From contig FR882074.1 of assembly GCA_000434915.1 (NCBI GenBank), positions 1 through 40,858 on the forward strand: a stretch of DNA of 40,858 nucleotides, written 5' to 3'. The notes under the pieces are model-generated. The model worked only from the letters and a program-made list of their open reading frames with translations. It searched no databases and had not been told where the DNA came from. Both the position numbers and the translations under genes were made by a program. Shown one piece after another: positions 15,290 to 23,615 of the stretch (position 1 is the first letter of the stretch; every line of letters begins with the position of its first letter). This DNA is from Ruminococcus sp. CAG:563. Its GTDB lineage: Bacteria; Bacillota; Clostridia; Oscillospirales; Acutalibacteraceae.

Positions 15290-16426
15290 ATGAGCGATAT
15301 ATATTTTAAGAACTATAAAAAGCGTGACGATACGGGCGAAATACCCATTACTCAGTCCGAAAAAGATTTTCAGGACAGATTAACTCAGCAGAAATACGAA
15401 GAAATAATAAAAAATCAGGAACGTCTCGGAACGTTTGAGGGATATCAAAACGGCGAAAGGCCTCCGAGAAACGATTATGACGACGGCTCGGATAAAAAGA
15501 GCAAAAAGAATAAGGGTAAAAAGAAAAAGAAGAAAAAGGGATGCGGCTGCGGCTGCGGAGCTTTACTGATAATCTTTGTTCTTCTGATTGCCATGATTCC
15601 GATCGGAAGCGTCGGATATATATACTCGATGTGTTCCAAGACGAATTATGTTCAAAGCACTAATCTGAATTATCCCGAGGACCCGAATTATTATAACGTT
15701 CTTCTCATCGGCTGCGATAAATCCGACGGAACATCACAGCGTTCGGATTCAATGATTCTTGTTACGGTCGACAAGGTACATCAGAAAATAAAGATGACAT
15801 CCTTCATGCGTGACTTATGGGTCTCAATTCCGGGTTATTACGACGCAAGGCTCAATGCGGCTTATTCCTACGGCGGAGCGGAGCTGCTTCTCAGAACAAT
15901 TTACGAAAACTTCGGCGTTCCGATTAATGATTATGTCATGGTCGATTTCGAGATGTTTGAAAAGCTGATAGACGGTCTCGGCGGAGTTAACGTTGAAATA
16001 ACCGAGGATGAAGCCGATTTTATCAATGAAACAAGCCATGCGAAAGTTCATTCGGGAGAAAATATTCTCAACGGCGACTATGCGCTTATCTATTGCCGAA
16101 TCAGATATCTTGATTCCGACTTTAACAGAACTCAGCGTCAGCGCAAGGTTATGAATTCAATCTTCAAAAAGGCAGTTTCGCAAAACCCGATAGCAACACT
16201 TACGGTTATGAGCGATATCTTTCCGCTTATAACAACAGATATTTCCCCTGCTAAAATGACGGTAAAAGCTTTGGGTGCAATTAATCTTCTGAAATACGGT
16301 AACGACCAGTTCAGAATACCGACGGACGACGGTTATTCAAGCGAAATGATTGAAGGTCAGGATGTTCTTGTTCCCGACCTTGAAGAAAATAAAACGGCAT
16401 TACATCAATTCTTATATGAATCCTAA
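15290..16426 (+). CDS. LytR-CpsA-Psr (LCP) family wall glycopolymer ligase
   Basis: A 378-aa type II membrane protein. The charged cytoplasmic N-terminus ends in a Lys-rich run and an alternating CGCGCG stretch directly before the transmembrane helix (about 90-112). The extracellular LCP domain follows: NVLLIGCDKSDGTSQRSDSMILVTVD, SFMRDLWVSIPGY, INDYVMVDF, IDGLGGVNVEI and YCRIRYLDSDFNRTQRQR. These motifs contain the Arg and Asp residues that hold the polyprenyl-pyrophosphate substrate. The family attaches teichoic acids or capsule to peptidoglycan. The cysteine cluster at the membrane edge is unusual and might be lipid-modified or bind metal. A second LCP gene converges on it. Confidence 0.92.
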   Translation: MSDIYFKNYKKRDDTGEIPITQSEKDFQDRLTQQKYEEIIKNQERLGTFEGYQNGERPPRNDYDDGSDKKSKKNKGKKKKKKKGCGCGCGALLIIFVLLIAMIPIGSVGYIYSMCSKTNYVQSTNLNYPEDPNYYNVLLIGCDKSDGTSQRSDSMILVTVDKVHQKIKMTSFMRDLWVSIPGYYDARLNAAYSYGGAELLLRTIYENFGVPINDYVMVDFEMFEKLIDGLGGVNVEITEDEADFINETSHAKVHSGENILNGDYALIYCRIRYLDSDFNRTQRQRKVMNSIFKKAVSQNPIATLTVMSDIFPLITTDISPAKMTVKALGAINLLKYGNDQFRIPTDDGYSSEMIEGQDVLVPDLEENKTALHQFLYES

Positions 16427-16431
16427 AAAAT

Positions 16432-16460
16432 CAGGACAGAGGCAAATTGCTTCTGTCCTG
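16432..16460. terminator. Bidirectional terminator shared by two convergent LCP genes
   Basis: CAGGACAGA pairs with TCTGTCCTG; A-rich DNA lies on the left and TATTTTATAT on the right. It sits between the stop codons of two convergent genes. Confidence 0.8.
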
Positions 16461-16480
16461 TATTTTATATATTTTAATGC

Positions 16481-18061
16481 TTACTCATCATTGTTACGGT
16501 CAAAGAGTGTAAATCTGCTATGATCTTCTTCCTCTGCCGCTGTCGGCTCTTCCGGCTCATCGGGAGCAGGCTCCTCTGTAGCCGGCTCTTCCGGCTCATA
16601 TGTCGGCTCCTCTGTAACCGGCTCCGGAGTCTCGGGTTCAACGTAGTTGTTGTCATTGTCATCGTTTGAATAATCTCCGGAGGAGGAGTTATCCGAGCTG
16701 CCGTCCGTTGTTGTGTCACGTCTGTTTGATACGGAATCAAGCGGACTTACTCTGTCCTCGGCAAGAACAATATTCGTCTTGCCATAGAGTATATTCTGCA
16801 ATCTCTGAGCACAGAGCGGATAGTCAACTGTCCATGCCCATGTTGAAGGATTGATGTAACCGCCGATTCTTTCGACATAATCTTCGTTAGGCATGATGTA
16901 TTCTTTGATTTCAAAATCCATCCAGTTATGCGAATAAGCCGTTGCGATAAGAGAGAGCACCTCCGACTGGGTGTAGCCTGTTCTGAGGAAGCCCGTTACC
17001 TGCTTATACGCATTGATAAGCTGACCGTTTGTAGCCTTCTTTGCCTGATTAATAAGCGACTTTATAACCGAACGCTGACGTCTTGTACGGCTGAGATCGC
17101 TGTCGTTGTCGCAATAACGGATTCGGCTGTAAATAAGAGCCTGCTTACCGTTCAACTTTGCCGTACCGTAAGGGAAGTTAGTCTGAGACGACGTTCTTCT
17201 GATATAATCCGCTTCATAGTCCTGAACATTAACCGTAACGCCGCCGATAGCGTCAATTACTTTCGGGAAAGACTTGAAATCAACCGCTATATACTGGTCA
17301 ATTTTTATTTTATAATTGTTTTCAATGGTCTGTAAAAGAGTTTTCGGACCGCCGTGGTAAGCTGCATTTATTTTTTCGTACTCATCATAGTACGTTCCGT
17401 CCTCCTTGGGCATCCTGATATAAGTCCAGCTGTCACGCAGGAAAGAAACCATTGTCATTCTTTCTTTCTTTTTGTCGATAGAAATAAGAATCTGCGAGTC
17501 ACAAAGATTAAATTCACTGTCAACGCCGCAAAGAAGAACATTGATAACATTCTTGTTTGACATCTTGTCGCCGCCGTTGTTGGCCCACTGATAGAGGAAA
17601 GCGTTAAGAGAATCGGCGTCAATGTCACCCATGACCTTAAACTGAGTGTTGTCATCTACAAGATAATTTTTATCAATCTTGTTATAGTCGATACCGTCAT
17701 CGCCGTAGCCCTTGCTTCTTGTTGAAACATAGAGCCACACAAGCACTCCGCCGGCCGAAAGAAGCAGAACAATAACAAGAATCAAAGCAATGATTTTTGA
17801 ATTCCTGTATTTATTCCTTGTAAAAAAGTTTTCTTTTTTCTCTGAAACAAACTCATTATAACCGGCATCGGATTCCTCATCTTTCAATGAGTCATCGCTG
17901 TATGAGCTGATATCTTCGATATCATTTTCAATGTGCTCTTTCTTTTCGATTTGCGGAACAGGAATAATCTGGGTTTCTTCATCCTCCGAAACGTAATGAT
18001 TATACTTCCTGTTAAATTCATCCATGTTTTCCAAAGCGTCTTTTCTTTCTTTGTTATCCAT
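16481..18061 (-). CDS. LytR-CpsA-Psr (LCP) family protein with long acidic tail
   Basis: A 526-aa LCP protein. An acidic cytoplasmic N-terminus (about 1-85) precedes a transmembrane helix (about 90-112) and then the LCP domain: NVLLCGVDSEFNLCDSQILI, SFLRDSWTYIRMP, IDQYIAVDF, IDAIGGVTVNV and YSRIRYCDNDSDLSRTRRQR. The C-terminal ~85 residues are a disordered extracellular tail rich in Pro, Glu and Thr (repeated EEPxxEEP units). The role should match the neighbouring LCP protein, but only about a quarter to a third of positions look shared by eye. They are therefore paralogues with possibly different polymers rather than a recent duplication. The SD GGAG is eight bases from ATG. Confidence 0.9.
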   Translation of the reverse strand: MDNKERKDALENMDEFNRKYNHYVSEDEETQIIPVPQIEKKEHIENDIEDISSYSDDSLKDEESDAGYNEFVSEKKENFFTRNKYRNSKIIALILVIVLLLSAGGVLVWLYVSTRSKGYGDDGIDYNKIDKNYLVDDNTQFKVMGDIDADSLNAFLYQWANNGGDKMSNKNVINVLLCGVDSEFNLCDSQILISIDKKKERMTMVSFLRDSWTYIRMPKEDGTYYDEYEKINAAYHGGPKTLLQTIENNYKIKIDQYIAVDFKSFPKVIDAIGGVTVNVQDYEADYIRRTSSQTNFPYGTAKLNGKQALIYSRIRYCDNDSDLSRTRRQRSVIKSLINQAKKATNGQLINAYKQVTGFLRTGYTQSEVLSLIATAYSHNWMDFEIKEYIMPNEDYVERIGGYINPSTWAWTVDYPLCAQRLQNILYGKTNIVLAEDRVSPLDSVSNRRDTTTDGSSDNSSSGDYSNDDNDNNYVEPETPEPVTEEPTYEPEEPATEEPAPDEPEEPTAAEEEDHSRFTLFDRNNDE

Positions 18062-18122
18062 CAGATCAACTCCATTTTAACGAATCCATAGGCAAAAAAT
18101 CCGAACCTATGAAAATGACAAT

Positions 18123-18152
18123 AAGCGAACAACATGATTATATTGTCCGCTT
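18123..18152. terminator. Hairpin after jag
   Basis: AAGCGAACAA and TTGTCCGCTT form a 10-bp stem with one mismatch. The T-rich tract CTTTTTAA lies on the plus-strand side. On the minus strand, the direction of jag, the U tract is poor. It is probably a weak terminator for the rpmH-jag operon. Confidence 0.4.
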
Positions 18153-18163
18153 CTTTTTAATGT

Positions 18164-19108
18164 TTATTCTTCTTTTGCCTTCGGTTCAATCTTGCCGTAA
18201 AGCGAACCCTCAAGATCGGAACGAGGAGCTCTTGTCGGAGCAGCCGGCTGCTCCTTGGAGCGGGAGCGGTTGTCATATCTTCTGTAATCTCCTCTACGTC
18301 CCCTGCCGTTTGAAGGATTGGTTGCTTTAAAGCCTTCAGCAAGCGTAATAACAACTCTTCTGTCGCTCTCAGAACCGATTGAATGAGAATCGACACCCTC
18401 AATTTCCTGAATAGTTGTGTGAATAATACGTCTCTCATACGGATTCATCGGATCGAGACATACATTTCTGCCGTATTTTTTAACTCTTGCTGCGTTCTTC
18501 TTAGCAAGCTCACGGAGAGTTTCCTCTCTCTTCTCTCTATAGTTGCCTGCATTGATTGAAACACGCTTATAATTATCCTTACCCTTGTTTATAACAAGGC
18601 GGGTAAGATACTGAATAGCGTCAAGAGTTTCTCCCCTTCTGCCGATAACATAGCCGTAGTCATTACCGCAGTCGAGCTGAACATAAACGCTTTCGTCATC
18701 CTCGGAGGATGAAATGTTTGCGTCCTGAACACCCATACCCTCAAGGATGCTCTTGATATATGCTTCGGCAGCCTTTGATGCCGCACCGACGGTTCTTTCC
18801 GTCTGCTTGGGTGTTTCATCTTTCTTGGGAGCTGCCTCTTTCTTTGCTTCGGGCTTTTTAGCCTCCGCTTTTTTCTCCGGCTTTGCCGGCTTCTGATTCT
18901 TAACGGCAGGCTTCTTAACCTCGTCCGGAGCCTCATAGTAAGCTCTTACCTCGGCAAGAGAACCGCCGAAAAGACCGAGAGTCTTTTTCTTAGCCGTTTT
19001 CAAAACTTCTATTTGTACATCGGCGTCCCACGGTGCTCCAAGCTCGCTTTTAGCGGCTTCGATTGCAGCCTCTGTGGTTGCGCCCTTTCCGAATGCTTCT
19101 TTAATCAA
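18164..19108 (-). CDS. jag: Jag/KhpB RNA-binding protein (SpoIIIJ-associated)
   Basis: A 314-aa protein with an N-terminal Jag_N domain (about 1-52, including KKKTLGLFGGSLAEV). A Lys/Ala/Glu-rich linker follows (about 60-100). A KH domain carries the VIGRRGETLDAIQYL loop, and an R3H domain carries NPYERRIIHTTIQE and the SIGSESDRRVV strand. The tail is Arg/Gly-rich and basic. KhpB binds RNA with KhpA and affects cell elongation; in Bacillus it is linked to SpoIIIJ. It lies downstream of yidC as in most Firmicutes. The start is TTG with SD AGGTGG nine bases upstream; the frame is closed by TGA just before it, so no earlier start exists. Confidence 0.95.
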   Translation of the reverse strand: MIKEAFGKGATTEAAIEAAKSELGAPWDADVQIEVLKTAKKKTLGLFGGSLAEVRAYYEAPDEVKKPAVKNQKPAKPEKKAEAKKPEAKKEAAPKKDETPKQTERTVGAASKAAEAYIKSILEGMGVQDANISSSEDDESVYVQLDCGNDYGYVIGRRGETLDAIQYLTRLVINKGKDNYKRVSINAGNYREKREETLRELAKKNAARVKKYGRNVCLDPMNPYERRIIHTTIQEIEGVDSHSIGSESDRRVVITLAEGFKATNPSNGRGRRGDYRRYDNRSRSKEQPAAPTRAPRSDLEGSLYGKIEPKAKEE

Positions 19109-19158
19109 CGGTTTTCACCACCTGTAATTCTACACTAATAAAGTGTTATTTTCAAAAA

Positions 19159-20139
19159 TTAGATGTTCTTAATTCGTTTAATGCTGTTCTCTCTTGAACG
19201 ACGTTCAACGGTTTCTTTAACCATAAGCTTTGCAATATTCTTCTGCGGCGACAAAACCTTTTTGAGGATAATCGTCTGAAAAAATGCAAAGATGTTTGAT
19301 GCAATCCAGTATACACCGATTCCGCTTGGGAACATGAATGCAAACCAAACCGACATTGCCGGCATCATGAGCATTGTGCAACCCATACCGGGAGCGTTTG
19401 CGGCAGGATTTGTCTTTTTCTGCTGCAGCTGAGTGATAATCGCCGAAACCAAGGAGGTTACACCCGAAAGAATCGGGATCAACCAATACTTGTTGAATAC
19501 CTTGTACTGCGGCTGAACACCAAGCTCAAGTCCGAGGAAAACAAATCTCTTTGCATCAATGAAAGTCTGAACCTTTGTAATGGCTTCTGCCGGAACAGTC
19601 GTTATTCCTTTTGCGGAGATATAATCAAGTACCTCCGAAAAATGCTCGATAATATAAAGAGGATAGTATCTGTCAACCTTAGAACCGACGGTAACAACAC
19701 CGTCTTTAACCATGTTTGAGAAAACATCAACAAACTGCTGAGATGTAGCGGCATCAAGTCCGATCGCATAGCGAAGCGGATTATAAAGAACGCCGTAAAG
19801 TCCGATAATAAACGGGAACTGAATGAGCAGCGGGAGACAGCCTGCCGACATCGGGTTATAACCCTCTCTGGCGTAAAGATTCTGAGTTTCCTCCTGAATC
19901 TTCTGCTGATTTCCAGCATACTTTTCCTGAATACGTCTGATTTTCGGCGCAAGACGCTGCTGCTTAGCCATACCTTTTTGCTGGCTTATTGTTGTAGGAA
20001 GAGTGACAAGTCGGGCAAAAATTGTAAAAAGAATAATTGCAATTCCGTAGCTTCCGTTAAATCCGTCAACAATTCCGTAAAAGAAAAGCATAATATATCC
20101 GAAAACCGGAGTTATATACTTGTAAAGGAAGTTATACAT
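19159..20139 (-). CDS. yidC: Membrane protein insertase YidC/SpoIIIJ
   Basis: A 326-aa Oxa1/YidC-type insertase of the Gram-positive form. It has about five transmembrane helices and a charged cytoplasmic loop after the first (QQKGMAKQQRLAPKIRRIQEKY). The conserved Arg43 in LFTIFARLVTLP corresponds to the groove arginine needed for insertion. GCLPLLIQFPFIIGLYGVL is strongly conserved. It inserts and folds membrane proteins alone or with SecYEG. No lipobox cysteine is visible, unlike Bacillus SpoIIIJ. It lies 12 bp after yidD in the rpmH-rnpA-yidD-yidC-jag order. The SD is AAAGGAG. Confidence 0.96.
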   Translation of the reverse strand: MYNFLYKYITPVFGYIMLFFYGIVDGFNGSYGIAIILFTIFARLVTLPTTISQQKGMAKQQRLAPKIRRIQEKYAGNQQKIQEETQNLYAREGYNPMSAGCLPLLIQFPFIIGLYGVLYNPLRYAIGLDAATSQQFVDVFSNMVKDGVVTVGSKVDRYYPLYIIEHFSEVLDYISAKGITTVPAEAITKVQTFIDAKRFVFLGLELGVQPQYKVFNKYWLIPILSGVTSLVSAIITQLQQKKTNPAANAPGMGCTMLMMPAMSVWFAFMFPSGIGVYWIASNIFAFFQTIILKKVLSPQKNIAKLMVKETVERRSRENSIKRIKNI

Positions 20140-20151
20140 ATTTTGTCTCCT

Positions 20152-20388
20152 TTATTCTTTGCGGCCCTTTTCTTTTTTCGGAGGAACAGGGTCATAACCT
20201 CCCTTAAATAACTGATTGCACCTGAGCAATCTGCCGAGAGCCATAAGCGAGCCTTTGAAAGCTCCGTGAATTTCAATCGCTTCTACGGCATAGTGAGAGC
20301 AGGTCGGATAATACCTGCACATGGGCGGCAGATGAGGCGAAATGTGCCTTTGGTAAAACTTGATGCATCTGATGAGAAAATTTCTCAT
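20152..20388 (-). CDS. yidD: YidD membrane-insertion efficiency factor
   Basis: A 78-aa member of the YidD family. It has an N-terminal amphipathic helix (MRNFLIRCIKFYQRHIS), the invariant cysteine motif CRYYPTCSHYAVEA and the GGYDPVPPKK end. It assists YidC-dependent insertion at the cytoplasmic membrane face. The ATG overlaps the rnpA stop codon (ATGA), so translation is coupled. Length is typical. Confidence 0.96.
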   Translation of the reverse strand: MRNFLIRCIKFYQRHISPHLPPMCRYYPTCSHYAVEAIEIHGAFKGSLMALGRLLRCNQLFKGGYDPVPPKKEKGRKE

Positions 20389-20732
20389 ATCTTTTTCACG
20401 CCCGCTTTTGCAAGATGCTTGGCCATTATAGCCGAAACATCAGTGCTTTTGAGATGTTTTGTTCTGGATCTGGCAACAAAGACAAAATCGTATCCGCCCT
20501 TGATTGACGGAAGATTTTCCCTAAAGGCTGCTCTGATGATCCTTCTCGAGCGGTTTCTTTCAACCGCATTGCCGATCTTCTTACTTGTGGTAATACCCAT
20601 ACGACAAACTCCCGCGCGGTTATTCCTTAAAACGTAAGTAACCAACGCAGGATCAGAAAATGATTTTCCTCTGCCGTAAGCTCGTCGGAAATCGCTATTT
20701 TGCTTTAAAACAATATAATTTTTCTCAGGCAA
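20385..20732 (-). CDS. rnpA: Ribonuclease P protein component
   Basis: A 115-aa basic protein with the RnpA hallmarks QNSDFRRAYGRGKSF, MGITTSKKIGNAVERNRSRR (RNR motif) and the YDFVFVARSRT strand. It pairs with the RNase P RNA encoded at 14.8-15.2 kb. The exact start is uncertain. No ATG exists upstream, and TTG codons occur at 20741 and 20732. The latter gives an N-terminus (MPEKNYIVLKQNSDF) closer to the usual length, but neither has a strong SD. Its 3' end overlaps yidD by four bases. Confidence 0.93.
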   Translation of the reverse strand: MPEKNYIVLKQNSDFRRAYGRGKSFSDPALVTYVLRNNRAGVCRMGITTSKKIGNAVERNRSRRIIRAAFRENLPSIKGGYDFVFVARSRTKHLKSTDVSAIMAKHLAKAGVKKI

Positions 20733-20792
20733 AAATATCAAATCCGTTCAACGGTGGTCTACCGTAAAATCCAAGTACAATCCGATTAATCG

Positions 20793-20810
20793 GGGCGAAA
20801 TCAATCGCCC
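20793..20810 (-). promoter_or_regulatory. Stem-loop between rpmH and rnpA
   Basis: GGGCGA (minus strand) pairs with TCGCCC around a 6-nt loop, 17 bp after the rpmH stop. With no U tract it is more likely a processing or mRNA-stability element that separates the abundant rpmH message from rnpA than a terminator. Confidence 0.4.
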
Positions 20811-20826
20811 GACGAATCAGAAAAAC

Positions 20827-20961
20827 TCAGTAAGTAAGCTGCTTTCTGCCCTTTGCACGGCGACGTGCAAGAACCTTGCGACCGTTTCTGTCAGACATTC
20901 TCTTACGGAAACCGTGTTCCATCTTTCTGTGACGCTTCTTGGGCTGATAAGTTCTCTTCAT
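20827..20961 (-). CDS. rpmH: 50S ribosomal protein L34
   Basis: A 44-aa, very basic protein, MKRTYQPKKRHRKMEHGF at its start and KVLARRRAKGRKQLTY at its end, with the family-typical length. The SD GGAGG lies 8 bases upstream of ATG. It is the first gene of the rpmH-rnpA-yidD-yidC-jag block, driven by a consensus promoter at 21044-21072. Confidence 0.98.
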   Translation of the reverse strand: MKRTYQPKKRHRKMEHGFRKRMSDRNGRKVLARRRAKGRKQLTY

Positions 20962-21019
20962 CTTTCTGACCTCCGTTTCAATACATTACTTTGTTATTCT
21001 GAGTGTCAACAATGCAAAT

Positions 21020-21031
21020 GTGCATATGCAC
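21020..21031. repeat. 12-bp perfect palindrome in the rpmH leader
   Basis: GTGCATATGCAC is self-complementary and begins about 6-17 nt downstream of the expected transcription start. It could bind a dimeric regulator or form a short hairpin in the leader RNA. Confidence 0.5.
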
Positions 21032-21043
21032 TCACGTTGAGAT

Positions 21044-21072
21044 ATTATATAATAAAAAATGCCCTGTGTCAA
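21044..21072 (-). promoter_or_regulatory. Consensus promoter of rpmH
   Basis: Minus strand TTGACA (21072-21067), 17-bp spacer, TATAAT (21049-21044). The leader is about 75 nt. A second TTGACA closer to the gene (20996-21001) lacks a good -10 at proper distance. Confidence 0.85.
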
Positions 21073-21102
21073 TCATTTTTTTATTAATAAACGATATTAA
21101 TG

Positions 21103-22128
21103 CTATTTAATCAGCTTCTTTTCATATATTTTGTACGCTGTATGTTTCAGGCCGTGGTCAATAAGCATATAAAGAACCTTGTAGAAAACCATACCGGAGA
21201 GATAACGGGAACGTAAGGTCAGAAAATCCTCATCACAAAGGAACCTCTGAAACGCATCAAAAAGCTGCTTTGAAGTATACTTATCCGATTTTTCGAAATA
21301 CTTTCTGCTGCAGAAAATATAGTCCTCAAGAAATTGAGCGTCCATAAATTCACGGTAATCCGACGGATAATCAAATTTATCCGAAAGCTTAATGAAATTC
21401 CTGTAGCAAAGCGATACGTCGGCGGTAAGCTCAAGCTTATTCCTCTTTTTGATGACATTTATTCCGTTGTCCGTAAAGCAGTTGTATTTATATAGAATAT
21501 CACTCACAAATACAATTTTATTTGCATGCATAAGATAATCAAAAATCATCGTCAGATTTTCGTAGCATACCATGCTCTCGTTGAATTTTATATCGTTTTC
21601 AATGAGAATATCCCTTCTCAACACCTTGTTCCATGAGGTCTGAAAAAGAATATGCGATGATTCGAAAATGTATTGAAAGCTTTCCGCTGCCTTATCCGTA
21701 TTAAAAACAAGGGTGCTTGAAACTGTGTTTGCGTCGGTTTTGCACACCCTGCTCTTTTTTATATATTCTTTATAAAAACCGAACCCGAGCATATCAAAGG
21801 AGTATTTTTCGATATATTCAAGTATTCTGTCAACAGCACCGTTGACATAGCAATCGTCGCTGTCGATAAAAGTTATATATTCGCCGCATGCCTTTTTTAA
21901 GCCGAAATTTCTTGATGAAGAAACTCCGCTGTTTTCCTTGGCGATATAAACGAGCCTTTTATCGCTGAAGGATTTAACGATATTCTCCGTAGAATCGGCA
22001 GAGCCGTCGTTAATAACAATCAGCTCAAAATTATCCGAACGGCTTGAAAGAACGCTTTTGATTGCCTCTTTGATTGTTTTTTCGGCATTATACGCAGGCA
22101 TTATTATTGATAATTTCAATTCTGACAT
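21103..22128 (-). CDS. Family 2 glycosyltransferase
   Basis: A 341-aa GT-A enzyme. It begins LSIIMPAYNAEKTIKEAI, has the nucleotide-sugar strand LIVINDGSADST and the DxD-type metal motif in YITFIDSDDCY (about 90-100). The C-terminal half is helical and AT-rich in coding. It likely adds a sugar to a surface polymer, but the acceptor is unknown. It is inserted between rpmH and dnaA, positions normally separated only by the origin region, and is transcribed with the rpmH strand. The SD GGAGGTG is 6 bases from ATG. Confidence 0.85.
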   Translation of the reverse strand: MSELKLSIIMPAYNAEKTIKEAIKSVLSSRSDNFELIVINDGSADSTENIVKSFSDKRLVYIAKENSGVSSSRNFGLKKACGEYITFIDSDDCYVNGAVDRILEYIEKYSFDMLGFGFYKEYIKKSRVCKTDANTVSSTLVFNTDKAAESFQYIFESSHILFQTSWNKVLRRDILIENDIKFNESMVCYENLTMIFDYLMHANKIVFVSDILYKYNCFTDNGINVIKKRNKLELTADVSLCYRNFIKLSDKFDYPSDYREFMDAQFLEDYIFCSRKYFEKSDKYTSKQLFDAFQRFLCDEDFLTLRSRYLSGMVFYKVLYMLIDHGLKHTAYKIYEKKLIK

Positions 22129-22235
22129 ACTAGCACCTCCGCAGATATAATACTATAAATTCAAAATTTTTTCAATATATTTTAATCTGATTAAAAAGTT
22201 ATTAAATTTATCTCTATAATTGTATATTTTAATCA

Positions 22236-22264
22236 TTGCAATTAAGCCCCTCTTGTGATATACT
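22236..22264 (+). promoter_or_regulatory. Promoter of dnaA
   Basis: TTGCAA (22236-22241), 17-bp spacer, TATACT (22259-22264). Initiation near 22271 rules out the in-frame start at 22255 and supports ATG 22303. The preceding ~100 bp is very AT-rich but contains no recognisable TTATCCACA box. Confidence 0.65.
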
Positions 22265-22302
22265 TATTCGGTAAAAAATCAAACAGGAGATGTAAAAAAC
22301 AC

Positions 22303-23601
22303 ATGGATTCATTCGCAGAACTTTGGGAAATGGTAAAAGAAGAATGTAAAAATCAGGTTTCCGAATCCATATACAATGTTTGGTTCAAGGACATGGAGCT
22401 TGTAAGCTTCGACGATAACAGAGTTGTTATTGCACTTTCGGACTTTAAGCGTAAAATTGTTGAAAGCAGATTCATGGATAAGCTGGAATCCTCTTTCAAA
22501 AACGTTATCGGTTTTGACATTCAGATTGTTCTTGTAGATGTTGACAAATCCGCACCCGTTAAGGTTGAAGAAGCCGAGGATACTCTCACCGATGAGGATA
22601 CCTTTGATTCCTTTATCGTCGGTGCATCAAACAAATTTGCTTATGCCGCCGCCAATGCCGTTGCCAATGATCCGGGCGGAAAATACAATCCCCTCTTCAT
22701 TCACGGCAACTCCGGACTCGGCAAGACCCATTTGCTCAACGCTATTGCTCACCAGGTAAAACTCACACATCCTGAAGCAAACATTGTCTACACAAGAGGA
22801 GAAAGCTTTACAAACGAGCTGGTTAAATACATCGGACAGAAGAGCACCGAGGCTTTCCACGACAAGTACAGGAGTGCCGACATACTTCTTGTGGACGACG
22901 TTCAGTTTATCGCAGGTAAGGATTCAACCCAGGAGGAATTTTTCCACACATTCAATGCACTCTATCAGGCCGGAAATCAAATCGTTCTGACATCCGATAG
23001 ACCTCCGAAGGAAATCGCACTCCTTGAGGACAGACTTCGCAACCGTTTTGAATGGGGTCTTATGGCGGACATTCAGTCGCCCGACCTTGAAACAAGAATG
23101 GCAATTATAAAGAGAAAGGCCGAGGTTCTTAACTTCGACCTCCCCGACGATATTGTTCAGTATATTGCCGAGAAGCTTAAGAATAACATTCGACAGCTCG
23201 AGGGTGCAGTCAAGAAGATGCAGGCCTTTGTTACAATGCAGGGCATGCCGGTCAACATAATGACAGCTCAGACGGCAATTAAAGATATTATCGTCGATAA
23301 CAGTCCGACGCCCGTTACGATTAACAAGATTGTAACAGAGGTTGCGAGAACCTACGGAGCAGACAGTGCCGATATCTATTCCAAGAAGCAGAATGCTCAG
23401 ACGACCGAAATGCGCCAGATGGCAATGTATATCGTCAGAGAAATGACCGGGCTTTCAACAAAGCTTATCGGCCGTGAGTTTAACAGAGACCATTCAACGG
23501 TTGTCTACAGCCTTGATAAATTCACCAAGCGTTACAATGAGGACAGCAAGCTGAGAAGCGTTGTTGACAACATTATAAAGAACATCCGTGACGGACGTTA
23601 A
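22303..23601 (+). CDS. dnaA: Chromosomal replication initiator DnaA
   Basis: A 432-aa protein with all four DnaA domains. Domain I begins MDSFAELWEMVKEE. A short acidic linker is at about 80-100. The AAA+ domain has Walker A GNSGLGKTH (135-143), Walker B ILLVDDVQF and the sensor SDRPPKEIALLEDRLRNRF. Domain IV has the DNA-binding signature GREFNRDHSTVVYSL. It binds DnaA boxes to melt the origin. The SD AGGAGA is 12 bases from ATG. Unusually, ftsY follows after 14 bp where dnaN and recF normally stand. Gene polarity flips just upstream. Confidence 0.98.
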   Translation: MDSFAELWEMVKEECKNQVSESIYNVWFKDMELVSFDDNRVVIALSDFKRKIVESRFMDKLESSFKNVIGFDIQIVLVDVDKSAPVKVEEAEDTLTDEDTFDSFIVGASNKFAYAAANAVANDPGGKYNPLFIHGNSGLGKTHLLNAIAHQVKLTHPEANIVYTRGESFTNELVKYIGQKSTEAFHDKYRSADILLVDDVQFIAGKDSTQEEFFHTFNALYQAGNQIVLTSDRPPKEIALLEDRLRNRFEWGLMADIQSPDLETRMAIIKRKAEVLNFDLPDDIVQYIAEKLKNNIRQLEGAVKKMQAFVTMQGMPVNIMTAQTAIKDIIVDNSPTPVTINKIVTEVARTYGADSADIYSKKQNAQTTEMRQMAMYIVREMTGLSTKLIGREFNRDHSTVVYSLDKFTKRYNEDSKLRSVVDNIIKNIRDGR

Positions 23602-23615
23602 TCGGAGGACAATAT

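Noticed and set aside
22255..22302. Upstream in-frame start for DnaA
   Set aside because: It overlaps the -35/-10 spacer and -10 of the promoter at 22236-22264 and has no SD; ATG 22303 has an SD and gives the normal DnaA N-terminus.
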